A stretch of 64,000 nucleotides of DNA from Sphagnum compactum (lineage: Eukaryota; Bryophyta; Sphagnopsida; Sphagnales). Position 1 is the stretch's first letter, and each line of letters starts with the position of its first letter. The notes beneath the pieces are model-generated. The model saw only the letters and a program-made list of their open reading frames with translations. It was not told where the DNA came from and did no database searches. Positions 33,560-44,453 of this stretch are shown piece by piece. The translations under genes and the position numbers were made by a program. The stretch spans positions 6,024,515 through 6,088,514 of the forward strand of contig OZ234499.1 of the NCBI GenBank assembly GCA_965153455.1, read 5' to 3'.

Positions 33560-36500
33560 CTAGCCTAGATGAACATTCACCTATTATAATAGCACATCTC
33601 AAAATAGAGAGCACTTACGTACAATGTAACATCTGACATTTTAAAATGCGTGCAAAATTGAAAGAAGAAAGATTATAGTGCCCTTCACTCCCCACGTCAT
33701 GTTCACACATCAATGTAGAAACTCGTTCATTTATTGGTGTAAACATTGAAAATTTCTATAGCTAGAAGGAAAACTATGTCCACCATGAACCAATCATGAT
33801 AAAGATCGTCTTTTGGTTGAGCAGTGATTGTCGCAGCAATTCCATGGGAAATAACAACCTGCGAAACCAAATCAACTTGAATGGGGTTGGTAATGACAAT
33901 GTATACTAACGTGTAGACACCATCAATTGATAGCATAAAGTTGATTCAACAACATGAAAACTACAAGGCAATGAACGGAAGGATTTGGGTCTACTCTCAC
34001 AAGACATAAAATCTCGCATCTTTCCCAATGGCTGTGAAAACATCTTGCACAACATCATGTGAAGCTATCTTTTCCTCACCATGAGTGCAATGAAGAAGGT
34101 GAATCCCTATAGGATCCAAATGCAATGTGACACCTTAAGGATTAAAAGATGGGGAAGACCCAACTTAGTGTACAATGCAGTGGAAAAAACATTTGAAGCC
34201 AGGTGAAAACAAAGGATGGATGGGTGGGCTTACAACCAAGCACTTGCACCTAGTTTTGCACATGACCTCAAACATGCCCAATGTGAATCAAAAGGTAAAT
34301 AAAAAGGATGATAGTAAAGGAATGGTTGTGCAATCTTTTTCAAATACTCTCTTGAAGGCGATCTATGCCTCCCTCTATTAATTACTCAAAAGGGGGCACA
34401 CATGCTGTAACCCCCAAGGGAAGAAACTATTGTGCTAATTTCAAATGCATCTAAAAAGAGGGTGGCCTCAAGGTGCTCGCACCTATGGCCTCCAAGAATG
34501 AGCAAAAATCCATCAAAAACCTAGAAGCTATGATAAAGGTAACTATGGCCCAACTCCCTAAATAAGCAGTTGGAATAATGACCTCAAAGGAAATCAACCT
34601 TATGCCCCGATTAAAAAAGGGGAGAACCACTTGCTAATGGACTAAAGGGGTTTCAGGCCATTCTAATGAGCGTGGACCCAAAAATCTCTCAAAAACTCCC
34701 ATCAAGGTCAAGTAAAAAACAATGAGTTAACTTCGAAAACCTAGAAAGGGGGGAACAATGAAGTAAAAAGGAAGGCTTTTATGCAAAACATCGAGAGAGG
34801 ATACCAAAATCCACCTAGACGTCCCTTTATATAAGGAAGATGTCTGCATGCCGAACATCCTCACTTAGAATTCCCTTTAAAAAAGAAAAAGAGAAAGAGG
34901 CAAAGCCAAGGGGATGCCAAGGATCTTGATGCCATCAAGGGGGCAGCAAAACTTAGCACATGGGATGAACCCAAGGAATAAATTAGACAAAGCCCAAGCC
35001 GAACATTTATGGGGTTGAACAAACAACCCCACATAAACTAATTGAGAAGCAAAATGATTAAATGTGAGGGAAATGACATGGATAGGGCTAAGGATATGGG
35101 TGTCATCGGCTAGGTGAAGGAAAATACACAAAGGAAAAACCTCTGAAGAACAATGCAAAGTACAAAAATGAACTGGCGCAAAAATAGGCCCTACAAGTAG
35201 GTTGCCTTGGTGAGTGCCCACAAAAGAAAAAATGATAGACAAAGCCTTCAAGGAAGAATGATGATTAAAAAACAAAAAAACCATAAAAAAAACAAGCAAA
35301 AGGGAAAAGTTGGGACAACTAGCCTCCTATTACTCAAAGTTCTTGGAAAATGGCCTTGTGCAAGATCGTGTTGAAAGCGTTTACAATGTCTATTTGAAAT
35401 ACCACCCAATTAGGATGGGCATCCAAAATGGTCGAAATACTATGGACCATAACTTCACAACCTCTTTTAACCACCCATTCAATTTGATATGGTGACAAGG
35501 GAAAAACAAATGCATCACAAAACTATAGGCATAAAGTTTTGTTCATTAGCCAATATAATGTCTTTCCCATTACAATCAAACAAATGCCACCAGAGGGCTT
35601 GGTTAAAGCCAAAAGCCAATTAACCCCAAAAACCCAAACGATAGACCCATGGATTTGGTTAATGACCACATGGGAATACAATTGGTGAAGCTGAAGGAAA
35701 CCATTCCTTGAATCCTCAGGGTCAAAATAATTTTAAAGATGTTTGAAAACCATGCCATATGGACCACTAACCAATAAGTGAAACATGTGAAAAAATGTTG
35801 ACATAAAAGAGTCCACGGAAAGCTCAAGGTTTGAATCTAACTAAAGTCCAACAACGAATCTAAAGAGGGGGGCTTTGTGTTCAACGGGTGCAAAGCTAAC
35901 AACACATTAACTATATTTGAAGACACCATAACTAAGGCAAGAAGGGAAGAACCTTGGCGGCACATGCAAATTTTTTGGCATGCCCGAAGGCTAAACTTTG
36001 TCCTAATCGACGTGAAGGGTGCAATAGGAGTAGATTCAAAATTGGGAAAAATTGATGATTCCCCCATAATTGAAGCAAAACAATCACTTGCACATGCGCC
36101 TACAAAAGGTTCACCATTTGACGCTCTTCACAATTACCAAAAAAAAATTGTCAGAAACGTGACCTAATCTCCTTATGCCTGATTGATCTCCCACAAGGGG
36201 GAAGAAAAAATACCATTGAGGGAACAATATGAATAGGTGCTAGGTCACCACATCAAATAGGTCACATTTGAAATGATCAAAAGGAAAGCGAAAAACAAGC
36301 TGCACCTTTCATTGAAAAACAAAAGGGATGCACATGTATAAACACGGTTGGGGAAGGTTTAAATGGAAAGCTTTCAAAAGATCTAATGCCACAATCCAAG
36401 CCTAAGTCGCTATGGGGAGGAAAGGCCAAAGAAGAGATAAAAGAACCTTGAGAACCATATGGAGGAAGAGCTTAATAAGCTTAATAATGTTTTTGATGGC

Positions 36501-36600
36501 GAGTAAAGCCATGTTGGGAAAAAAAGGCTCCACAATTGAAACATGAAACATCACAAAAGGCCCCACCCTTACCCCCAAGGGATGATAACACACTAATATC
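33560..36600 (-). mobile_element. Decayed non-LTR (LINE-like) retrotransposon, minus strand
   Basis: On the complement, reverse-transcriptase motifs appear in order across broken frames: motif A Q-I-D-I-V-N-A-F-N at about 35,365-35,395, then G-T-H-Q-G-N (the R-Q-G-D motif of non-LTR RTs) near 35,205-35,218, and the catalytic L-A-D-D box at about 35,102-35,113 in the frame 34,877-35,299, followed by G-L-F-V-Q-P-H-K-C. Further down (33,727-33,936) a frame with D-x-V-x-T-L-V-x-I-V-I-x-N-P spacing may be what remains of a restriction-like endonuclease. Stops and frameshifts occur throughout. Ends, poly-A tail and target-site duplication were not found. The RT family is clear; clade is not. Confidence 0.78.
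34877..35299 (-). pseudogene. LINE-like reverse transcriptase fragment with LADD box
   Basis: Longest open piece of the element (140 residues). It has Gly-Thr-His-Gln-Gly at residues 28-32, Leu-Ala-Asp-Asp at residues 63-66 and Pro-His-Lys-Cys near residue 97, the spacing seen in non-LTR reverse transcriptases. The upstream motif A piece is in another frame (about 35,310-35,400) with an in-frame stop between them, so this is not a functional gene. Confidence 0.8.
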
Positions 36601-37560
36601 AAAGACCTTTATTATTACCCTTGCATGAAAAATGATGTTCGATGAAAACTTTCCCTAATAATAATGTGAAAATCGACATTATCACATGAGAATCACAATT
36701 ATGATGGAATGTTGTCATCTGTTTTGAGATTGCCATTGTCACAATTTTTTGCACCTTCCAAACAAACACCCTTGTGGCTTGTAATCGTGCTCTTTTTGCA
36801 ATTACCTAAACAAGGTCAAATCAATTAAAAAAAACATAACCCAAATTTTGAAGGGAGAAGTTTCAAAGATTAGTATTCCTCCAGCAAAGTATAGAAAAAT
36901 TGAAGAGCACTTCATGAATGAAATAATCAAAAGCACTTCGTCAAAAAAAAATTCAACACTTTGTGAGGGAAATTTTCAATAGCATTTCATGAGGGATAAT
37001 TTCAATAGCATTTTGAGCAAAAGTTCAACAACCCACCATGAGTAAAAATTTGAAATAAGGTTTTTACATTTTAGAATCCTATGTCTAAGTTTTTAGGTTC
37101 TAGGCTCATAGGTCTTAGAATCTTAAACTTTCATTTATAAAGGCATCTCCTATGGTAGGATTTAAAAGTGCTTTTACACTATTTTTATACAAATATGTTG
37201 TGATGTTCCCTAGGTTGTTCTCTATGTTGGATAAAGGCCCAAATAAGGGCCACGTGGGTGGAAAACAATAATGGCTAACTATTTTTTATGTTGTTCCTTA
37301 TTATTGATGTTGGGAACATGTTGAGGAACACATTGGGAACACCAAAATCCAAAAAAATGAAAACCCTTTATAAATCAACTTTGGAGCCATCACCACAAAT
37401 AAACCAAAATTTGGCCTCACCCAATCTTGTTGAAAATATAATGGGCATTTTTATCTAAGTATCTAACCCTTTAATACTCAACTAGTGATTCACAAGGAAG
37501 ATATCACCTATTTATTTATTAAGCCTTCAATCATGCAATACCAAATTGTAAATATTTCAT
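36600..37560. other. AT-rich intergenic stretch
   Basis: No gene or clear repeat seen. Confidence 0.45.
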
Positions 37561-37569
37561 GGCACATAA

Positions 37570-37890
37570 CATATATTATGAATTAATCACCCAATGCCTG
37601 GATATGTTTTGTCACACCTTCTTTTCTTCAAACTTAAATGTCTATCCTTTATGGAGTTACTAAATTTGAAGGTTTGGGCCATATGTTATGAGGTAACCAC
37701 CCGATGTTTGGACATGTTTTCATCATACCTTCTGTTTTTAAAATTCAAGTATTTATCCTTTAAGGAGTTACTAAATTTTGGTCATATATTATGAGTTAAC
37801 CACTAAATGCTTGGACATGTTTCACCATGCCTTATATTCTTGAAACTCAAGTATTTATTTTCTAAGGAGTTATTGAATTTAGGGCTTTGG
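37570..37890. repeat. Tandem array, unit about 105-110 bp, three copies
   Basis: Units begin near 37,572, 37,681 and 37,785 with ATAT-TTATGA-TTAA-CAC, then GG-ATATGTTT-CACC-T, AA-T-AA-T-TATCCTTTA-GGAGTTACTAAATTT and end with a TTTGGCC-like segment. Identity is about 80% by eye. The frame at 37,594-37,794 reads through two copies and is not a gene. Confidence 0.85.
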
Positions 37891-38930
37891 CCACTAGCAA
37901 AAATGTGAAAAAATTTGAGCAATTTTCATTTAAAAAATCTTTAATCCTACCGTCCACTTAACTTTTCATAGGATTCAAGAGTTTTAACCTCTTGATAAAT
38001 GATATGAAAAACAACCAATAAATCAAATCCATGTAAAATCCAAAGTTCATATTCTAAGAACGTCATATTGAAAAAGGTTACAGTTCTTTATTTTTATATT
38101 ATAGCATCTCTATCCCACAACTATAAACTACCCTTTTATATTAAAATAAGATGATGTTTAATGGTTAATGTTCCCATACACAAACATCAAAAAGGTTATT
38201 TCAAACAATGAAAAACCATTTACACCTTTTACATCTAGATCAATAATTGTTATTGACCAAATTCATACTATGAAAATTTGTTTAGAGATGTCAAAAATGA
38301 CTAGATTGCATACAAAGTGCACAATTACAATAAAAATCTATGTTGAAACGCAAATGTGATCAATTAGACTAATTTTGTGATTTGGGTTGTGTTATTGCTC
38401 AAAGGATTGTCACAATTTGAGTGTTGTACTAAGTTTCTAGCCCCAAACAGAACATAATGTCCAAGTTGGATATGACTTTGGATACATACATCCAATCCTA
38501 GTCACAATTGCATTATTTTCAAAAACAATTTATGAATTAATTACTGAGCCTCAATAGCTTGGATTCAAAAGCACTCGATTCGATAAAATTGTCGATACAA
38601 ATTCTTACATAATTGCAAAAATGTGTGGGTAATGTTGGAAGAGATGGCATGTGTTCAAAACTATATAAGTATAGAATCAAGGTATTAAATAAAAATGATA
38701 AATAATTGCATATCCTAGATTTGGGCTATGGGCTAGTTCCTTACTACTCATGATCCAAAGACTAACAAGTCTCCAAACCCATACATAACTGGAATCCAGT
38801 GATCCACTCCATCCATGCTAAGGACCAGGTCCAATGGGGGGCCAAGTTTGGTAGTGCCTGAAGGTCATGCCAAAAGAGTACATACTTGGGCATTTTTAAA
38901 AGCAAAAAAAGGGAGGAATGGACCATCTTT
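37890..38930. other. Intergenic stretch, no gene seen
   Basis: AT-rich; short frames have no recognisable domain. Confidence 0.45.
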
Positions 38931-38937
38931 AAATCTA

Positions 38938-39290
38938 TTTTTGTTGGCCTTTGCCTACTACCAAGGCAAGAAGGATATTGTGTTGTTGAGATTCATTATA
39001 GAGTATAGTAGCTTAAGGGATTTCGGCCCCTAGGTAATGGGTCTATTTTTTGTATGAGGATTTTTGAAAGATGATATTTTGGCTTGGTGTTGAAACTTGA
39101 GATTAGTTATAATAGAGTTAAAATATCTTGAAGGATTTTTGGTTTCTTTTAGAGGATTTTTGGAAGATTATATAGTTTTTGCATGGTGAAATATTTGAGT
39201 TTCCATAATTCTTGGGTTTGCCTTAACATACTTTTTTAATGTAAATGGCAAGCAAGGGCGAGAGTGTGACACACCACCACCCTTGTTTAA
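38938..39290 (+). repeat. Left arm of a ~350-bp inverted repeat pair
   Basis: This segment, from TTTTGTTGGCC through ATTCATTATAGAGTATAGTAG, TTGGCTTG-GTTGAAACTTGAG, CTTTTAGAGGATTTTT and TTTTTGCATGGTGAAATATT to CACCACCCTTGTT, recurs as its reverse complement at about 40,165-40,517. Identity is about 85% by eye over nearly the whole length. The arms are about 0.9 kb apart. Confidence 0.85.
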
Positions 39291-40165
39291 CCTAATTTAT
39301 AATGAGGTGTAATTGGAAAGATGATGATGCAATCTCAATTGTGTAGAAGGTAATATTTAAATTGATGTCATTTTGTAGCACAATAAAAAATTATACGAGA
39401 AGCTTACATTTCCACATATGGGTCTTTTGGGAGCATGCTCATCGACAAGTTGTGTTGCAAGCGCTTTACAAGTCGTGGGTGTTCACTCTTCACATGATCA
39501 TCAAGTAGACGGTAATCAGGTCTTCGGGCACCGTTATATTCAAGTTCAGATGTTGTTCGAAAGGGATTATTACAAGGCACACATGGTTTATTGATGCAAT
39601 CACATATGCCAAGGCGTGGCGACCCAAAAAATGTCCCGGCTAACGCGCATGTGCCTTGTTGATGATCATCACCGCCCCCGCCCCCCCCATGTGCAATCCA
39701 GTTTTAGAATAATCTTGTGCCAAAAATTCAAATCACCATATTTGAAAGCAAACTGAATTATTCACCAACTTGTTGCATAATAATTTTGAAGTTATCGAGA
39801 TAAATTAGCAATCAAAGGGAACTTGAAGAAGCATGTTATGAAATTGTGTAAGAATTGGAAAAAAAAATGAATGTGTGTGGTGGTGTACTTGGACGAGCGG
39901 GATTCCCGGCCCACACACACCCAAGCTTAAACATCTCCAATGTTGCCTTGGCGTCCCGAAGTGCATTGCTCAATTCCTCGTTCTTTCGAGAACAAGCCTT
40001 GTGTAGCTCTTCCCTTTTCAATGCCTTCATTGAAGCTGGACTAAGAGTTAGATTTGACAAAAGAAATTCTAGTTCCGCTTATAGACTTGACAAAAAGGAT
40101 TCAAGACTCAAAATTCTCACTTGAAGGAAAATGTTGTTCACATGTAGCTAGCTAGATCATCATAA
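39290..40165. other. Spacer between the inverted repeats
   Basis: About 0.9 kb. A short minus-strand frame (39,836-40,060) contains E-E-L-H-K-A-C-S-R-K-N-E-E-L, coiled-coil-like, and may be the relic of a gene. The plus-strand frame in the same place is its shadow. G+C is a little higher than outside. A C-rich tract lies near 39,670-39,687. Confidence 0.4.
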
Positions 40166-40517
40166 CCAACAAGGGGGTGTGTTACATTGTGGCCTTGCCT
40201 TTTACATTAAAAAGTATCTCAAGGCAAACAAAGAACTATGAAAACTCAAATATTTCACCATGCAAAAACATAATGTTCAAAAAAATCCTCTAAAAGAAAC
40301 CAAAATAAATCCTTCAAGATATTATTATAACTCTATAAACTAATCTCAAGTTTCAACACAAGCCAAAATATTATTATTTTTCAAAAATGCTCATGTAAAA
40401 AGAGACCTATTATTATTATTACCTAGGGGCCTATAAAAATCCCTTAAGCTACTATACTCTATAATGAATCTAAACACAACAATATCCTTGCCCTTGGTAG
40501 GCAAGGCCAACAAAAGT
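40165..40517 (-). repeat. Right arm of the ~350-bp inverted repeat pair
   Basis: Reverse-complement copy of 38,938-39,290, with small insertions of ATT units relative to the left arm. Similarity stops at both outer and inner edges, so the arms could be terminal inverted repeats of one element or two separate inverted insertions. Confidence 0.85.
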
Positions 40518-40529
40518 CATCCATGATGA

Positions 40530-41757
40530 AGTGGAGGCATACTATTATATATATATATATATATTCATAGCATACTATTAGTGAATGTGAACCCACCTCT
40601 CTATGTTGTATTAGATTAAATTTTCCGATTTCATTGCTTGAAGTTTTCCATTTCCAAGATTGGTCTCTTGATGGGCATAATAAGAGTGCTGTATTCAAAC
40701 ATTTTTGCATATTTATCATTTACCATCTTTTTAAAAAATTAAAATTGGTCTCTTCATAATGAACGGGATTTTAATTGCCTTGATGTTTAAACAACTTTTA
40801 AACATGTTGAAAACATTTGGTGTTAAAGTTTTCAAAACATTTGAGAAAATTAATGTTTAAAAAAAACACACTCGATTCTCATTTTTGGTTTAAAACTCAT
40901 GTAATTATTGTATCTAATCCAAGTTCCAACACTAAAACAAAGAAACCCAATCAATCAATCAAATGAAAACCTTCTCCAAAACTGGAAAAAGATAAGCAAC
41001 TTGCCCATGGCTTGGCTTGGCTTGGCTTGTTGATTAAATATGTGCAAAATTCTCTTTGTTTTTTTTTCCAAATTTTTCTTTGATGCTCTTCTTCACCTCT
41101 TATATCACATATGGCTTCTTAGCAATTAATTTTGGAATATATCTACTAGCATCTCAATAAAATTTACTTGTAATTATGGAAATTTCCTAGGCTTTAAAAA
41201 AAATTTAATATGTGTGGACATTCACAAACAATTGGTTCCATGATGAGTATGCCAATCTAATAAATAGTTAAATTTATTACTTGTCAATGAAATTTCATTG
41301 AATTTTCACACATTGAAAAAAGGATTTTGAATTTTTTTACTCACCCATTTCTATATTATACTTTTGCATTATGAACTTCACCTCTACTAGTCTTAGGGAA
41401 TGACTATGACTAAGTGAAGTATAAACAAGCTCTCTCTATGTTAATAATTTTTTCATGTGATGAAATTTCCACACTATGAAGTCTTTATGTACCTAACTAG
41501 TTTTGTGTTGTGCTTTCTTCTACAATTTTATTTATTTTTTGTTAAAAAATATATATTTATATTTAATTGACTTTGATGTAAGAGCTAAGGTGATATTCCC
41601 ACTTGAAATGAAAGAGCATTCAAGAAAAGAGAAGCACACAAGTCTTCAAAACATAACTAGCCCTTGTAAATTTAAGACTAACATTTTTGCTTAGGATTCA
41701 ACCATGGAGTCCACTTAAGAGTTTTGTATGTGGAAAGGTTTTTGTGTGAAGGAGTTG

Positions 41758-41807
<50 letters not shown>

Positions 41808-42480
41808 GGTACACGAGATATTAGGGGCAACTTCCCTTCTCATGGAAAGTTGCAAAAGAGAAGGAGGCCTCAAAATTGGAAGGTGCACCTAATGTGGTCA
41901 CTTATACTCTACAAAATAAATAAATTCTACCTATTTTTTCCAAGAAAATTATTTTCTTGGAAAAATCTCTTGATTGGTACAAGCTAGCTAAATAAAAAAA
42001 TAGATTCTAATTTGTATTATATATATATAATTTTAATTTGGTTGTTAACAAATATGAAAGGGAAAATAATTTTAAATATGCTTATATATTTTTGGTTACC
42101 TTCTTGAACCTTGTATAGAAATGTGGTGACAATTAAAACAAAAAGAAAATCAAAATTTGGCAACATATTTCCAAAAAAATCATTCAATTTGTGTACAAAA
42201 TCCCCTTGTGGATGATTGCCAATGTGGCAACATCACAAAATTGAAAAAAAATATTAAAATTAAAAATAAAAACTACTTGAACCATGTATAGAAATTTAGA
42301 ACTATTTTAGAAAAATTTTCCCCAAAATTGGCAATAATTGAATTTATGACACAAAATTTCCTAAATCTACCTACCTCTTGAAAAATCATTAAATTTTGTG
42401 ACACAAATTTTCCTAAATTTCACAAAAGTGGCATATATTTTGCCGAAAAAAAAGAAAGGCTTATGTGGAGGCACCATCCA
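40530..42480. other. AT-rich intergenic stretch
   Basis: No gene seen. Contains the 43-nt poly-T tract and short (TA)n runs near 40,545 and 42,021. Confidence 0.5.
41763..41805. repeat. Poly-T tract of 43 nt
   Basis: Uninterrupted T run, by far the longest homopolymer in the window. It could be the poly-A tail of a minus-strand retroposon, but no source sequence or target-site duplication is recognised next to it. Confidence 0.9.
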
Positions 42481-42993
42481 TCGTCCCTAAAATTCATCCT
42501 CAATAGAGGATGGATGACATCCAAAAGTGTCTCCTCTCTTCTCCAATGCATCACAGATGTCTATGGGCCCTTTACACTCGGTAAGGAGTAAGGACCCCGA
42601 AAGGGGCTGTTTCCGAATTTGGGTCCCATTCTTGGGACCCTGCCTTGCCCGGGCCCTTCATTCCCCAAAACAACCCGATTCTGGTTGCATAATCGACCAG
42701 AATGAGAATCTGAACACTCTGATTGGCTATTAGGTCACGAGTTACAAGCCGTAACCATCAAGCTTCATGTCAGTAGCAACCTACTAGTGAGCACAAGGTA
42801 TGAACATCGGCGCTCAATTGGCCCAATGGTTCCGTAACCTTTCATTTCTTGGATGAAAATAAATGTCATATTCACTCTCTTTGTGGATGAAAAGAGGGCC
42901 TTACCTCAGTTCTATTCTGGTTCCGGTCGATTACACGTCGTAATTGGCAATCGTAATTGGCTCGAGGTCATCGGCTACTGGAAATAGCCTCAG

Positions 42994-43248
42994 GGCACAG
43001 GTGCGCCATTTTCTACCACAGCCTTTGCCCTTTGTGATAACCGGAGGGTCTTTCACTGGCTACCTTGTCCAGCAGCCTGGCACGGGTGCGCCATTTTCTA
43101 CCACAGCCTTAGCCATTTGTGATAACCGGAGGGTCTTTCACTGGCTACCTTGTCCAGTAGCCTGGCACGGGTGCGCCGTTATCCAGTGCACCCTAGCCAT
43201 GTGTGATAACCGGAGGTTCTCTCACTGGCGTACCTTGCCCGGTGACCA
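42994..43248. repeat. Tandem array, 85-bp unit, three copies
   Basis: Units start with GGCAC[AG]GGTGCGCC at 42,994, 43,079 and 43,164 and share GTGATAACCGGAGG and TCACTGGC-TACCTTG. The first two copies are nearly identical; the third is more diverged. The 85-bp unit is not a multiple of three, so the 109-residue frame through it does not repeat at protein level and is not taken as a gene. Confidence 0.92.
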
Positions 43249-43293
43249 GTTCTGCTACTTGACCGTGATGTAGTTACTAGTAACTGGTAACTA

Positions 43294-43611
43294 CTAGTGT
43301 TGGGCGGTTACGCGATTTTTGGCAGGCCGGAACTTAGAACCGGCGGTTCCAGTCTCGGTTAGGAAGAACTGAACTGGCACAGCCGAGTCCGATTTTTGGG
43401 ACCGGTTCTGGAACCAAAAACTGGAACTGGATTTTTTATTTTAAAATGATTTTTTTAAAGCACTAGAATCGACGGCTATACGGGGTTCCAATATCTAGAA
43501 TCGACGGTTATAACTTGTATAATGGTTATACGGACCTTGATTGGAACCGGGTCTGAAATATGTTTCGGAACCAGAACCGGCGGTTCTTTTGTGAAAAAGT
43601 AAAGAACCGGC
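43294..43611 (+). mobile_element. hAT-like non-autonomous element terminus with ACCGG-rich subterminal repeats
   Basis: Begins TAGTGTTGGGCGGTTACGCG, then many GGAACCGG/ACCGGTTCTGG-type repeats through about 43,611. The same terminal pattern, inverted, closes a similar patch in the last VPS13 intron (about 63,979), and a related patch lies at 24.5 kb. A (C/T)AGTGTTG terminus with repeated subterminal motifs suggests hAT-superfamily ends. The opposite end of this copy is not found. Confidence 0.45.
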
Positions 43612-44453
43612 CACCTGCTTACACGTGGAGAGCGGACCTCAAACCTCCAGCAGCTGCGTCATCCGCGATGACACGTCATAGACGCGTGTTTAAAAAGGCC
43701 GCGAATGGAATTCTACACGTGTCGCCAGCGTTGGTCGCAAGTGTGAACACAAAATGATTCTAATCTCGCCGTACGCTTGGGCAGGAAGGAACCGTGCGGT
43801 TTTGGTTCCTCAGTTACGCTTGTGCTCGCAGGACCGGGAAGGAAGCCGCACGCAATCCTTAACGCCCGGGTCTTCGTTCGACTCTTAGTTAGTATCTGGG
43901 TTTTCCCCGGCGAGCCCTGGAAGGGGGCGATACACTGGGCTTCGACTATTGAACCGTGCAGTTTTCCGTGCAACTCCCAACCGCGGAGTTTTCCGTGCAC
44001 TTAACCGCGCAGTCGTCTCGCAGAAGCCCCGCTCCCTCTCGAGGGACGGATCTCAAAACATCGCCTCTTCTCGTCGCTCTTTTCGGCAATCAATTTTGTT
44101 TGTGAATTCCAAAAGAGAATCCATTGAATCAAAAACAGATGGGTTGATGGAATTCCACAAGAGTGTGTGTGCTGAATTTTGGGATTCAATTGGAAGCAAA
44201 AAAATTTCTAGGTTTTGAACAATCGTTGCTGAAGAATGAGTTCATGGAGCTGAAAGCAAAAGTTTGTCCACACGGTTTTTGAAGCGCGATTTTCCCAGCT
44301 TTTCAGCAGAAAGAGCGAGCAAGCGAGAATAAGGACACTTACTTACCCAGGGATCGAGAACAAGTGCATCATTTCTTTCTGAATGGGAATTGGACGAGTA
44401 AGGAGGAAGTAGGAGGTGGTGGGTCGTGGGTGGGTGAGTGGGTGTGAGGCAAG
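43612..44453 (+). promoter_or_regulatory. Upstream/5' UTR region of VPS13
   Basis: G+C-richer than the intergenic DNA to the left, with no repeat structure. It lies directly before the VPS13 ATG at 44,454 and should hold promoter and leader; a transcription start is not evident. Short frames on both strands here have no recognisable domain. Confidence 0.45.

Noticed and set aside
42944-43273. 109-residue frame on the plus strand
   Set aside because: It runs through three 85-bp repeats; because 85 is not a multiple of three, the protein does not repeat, and composition matches no domain.
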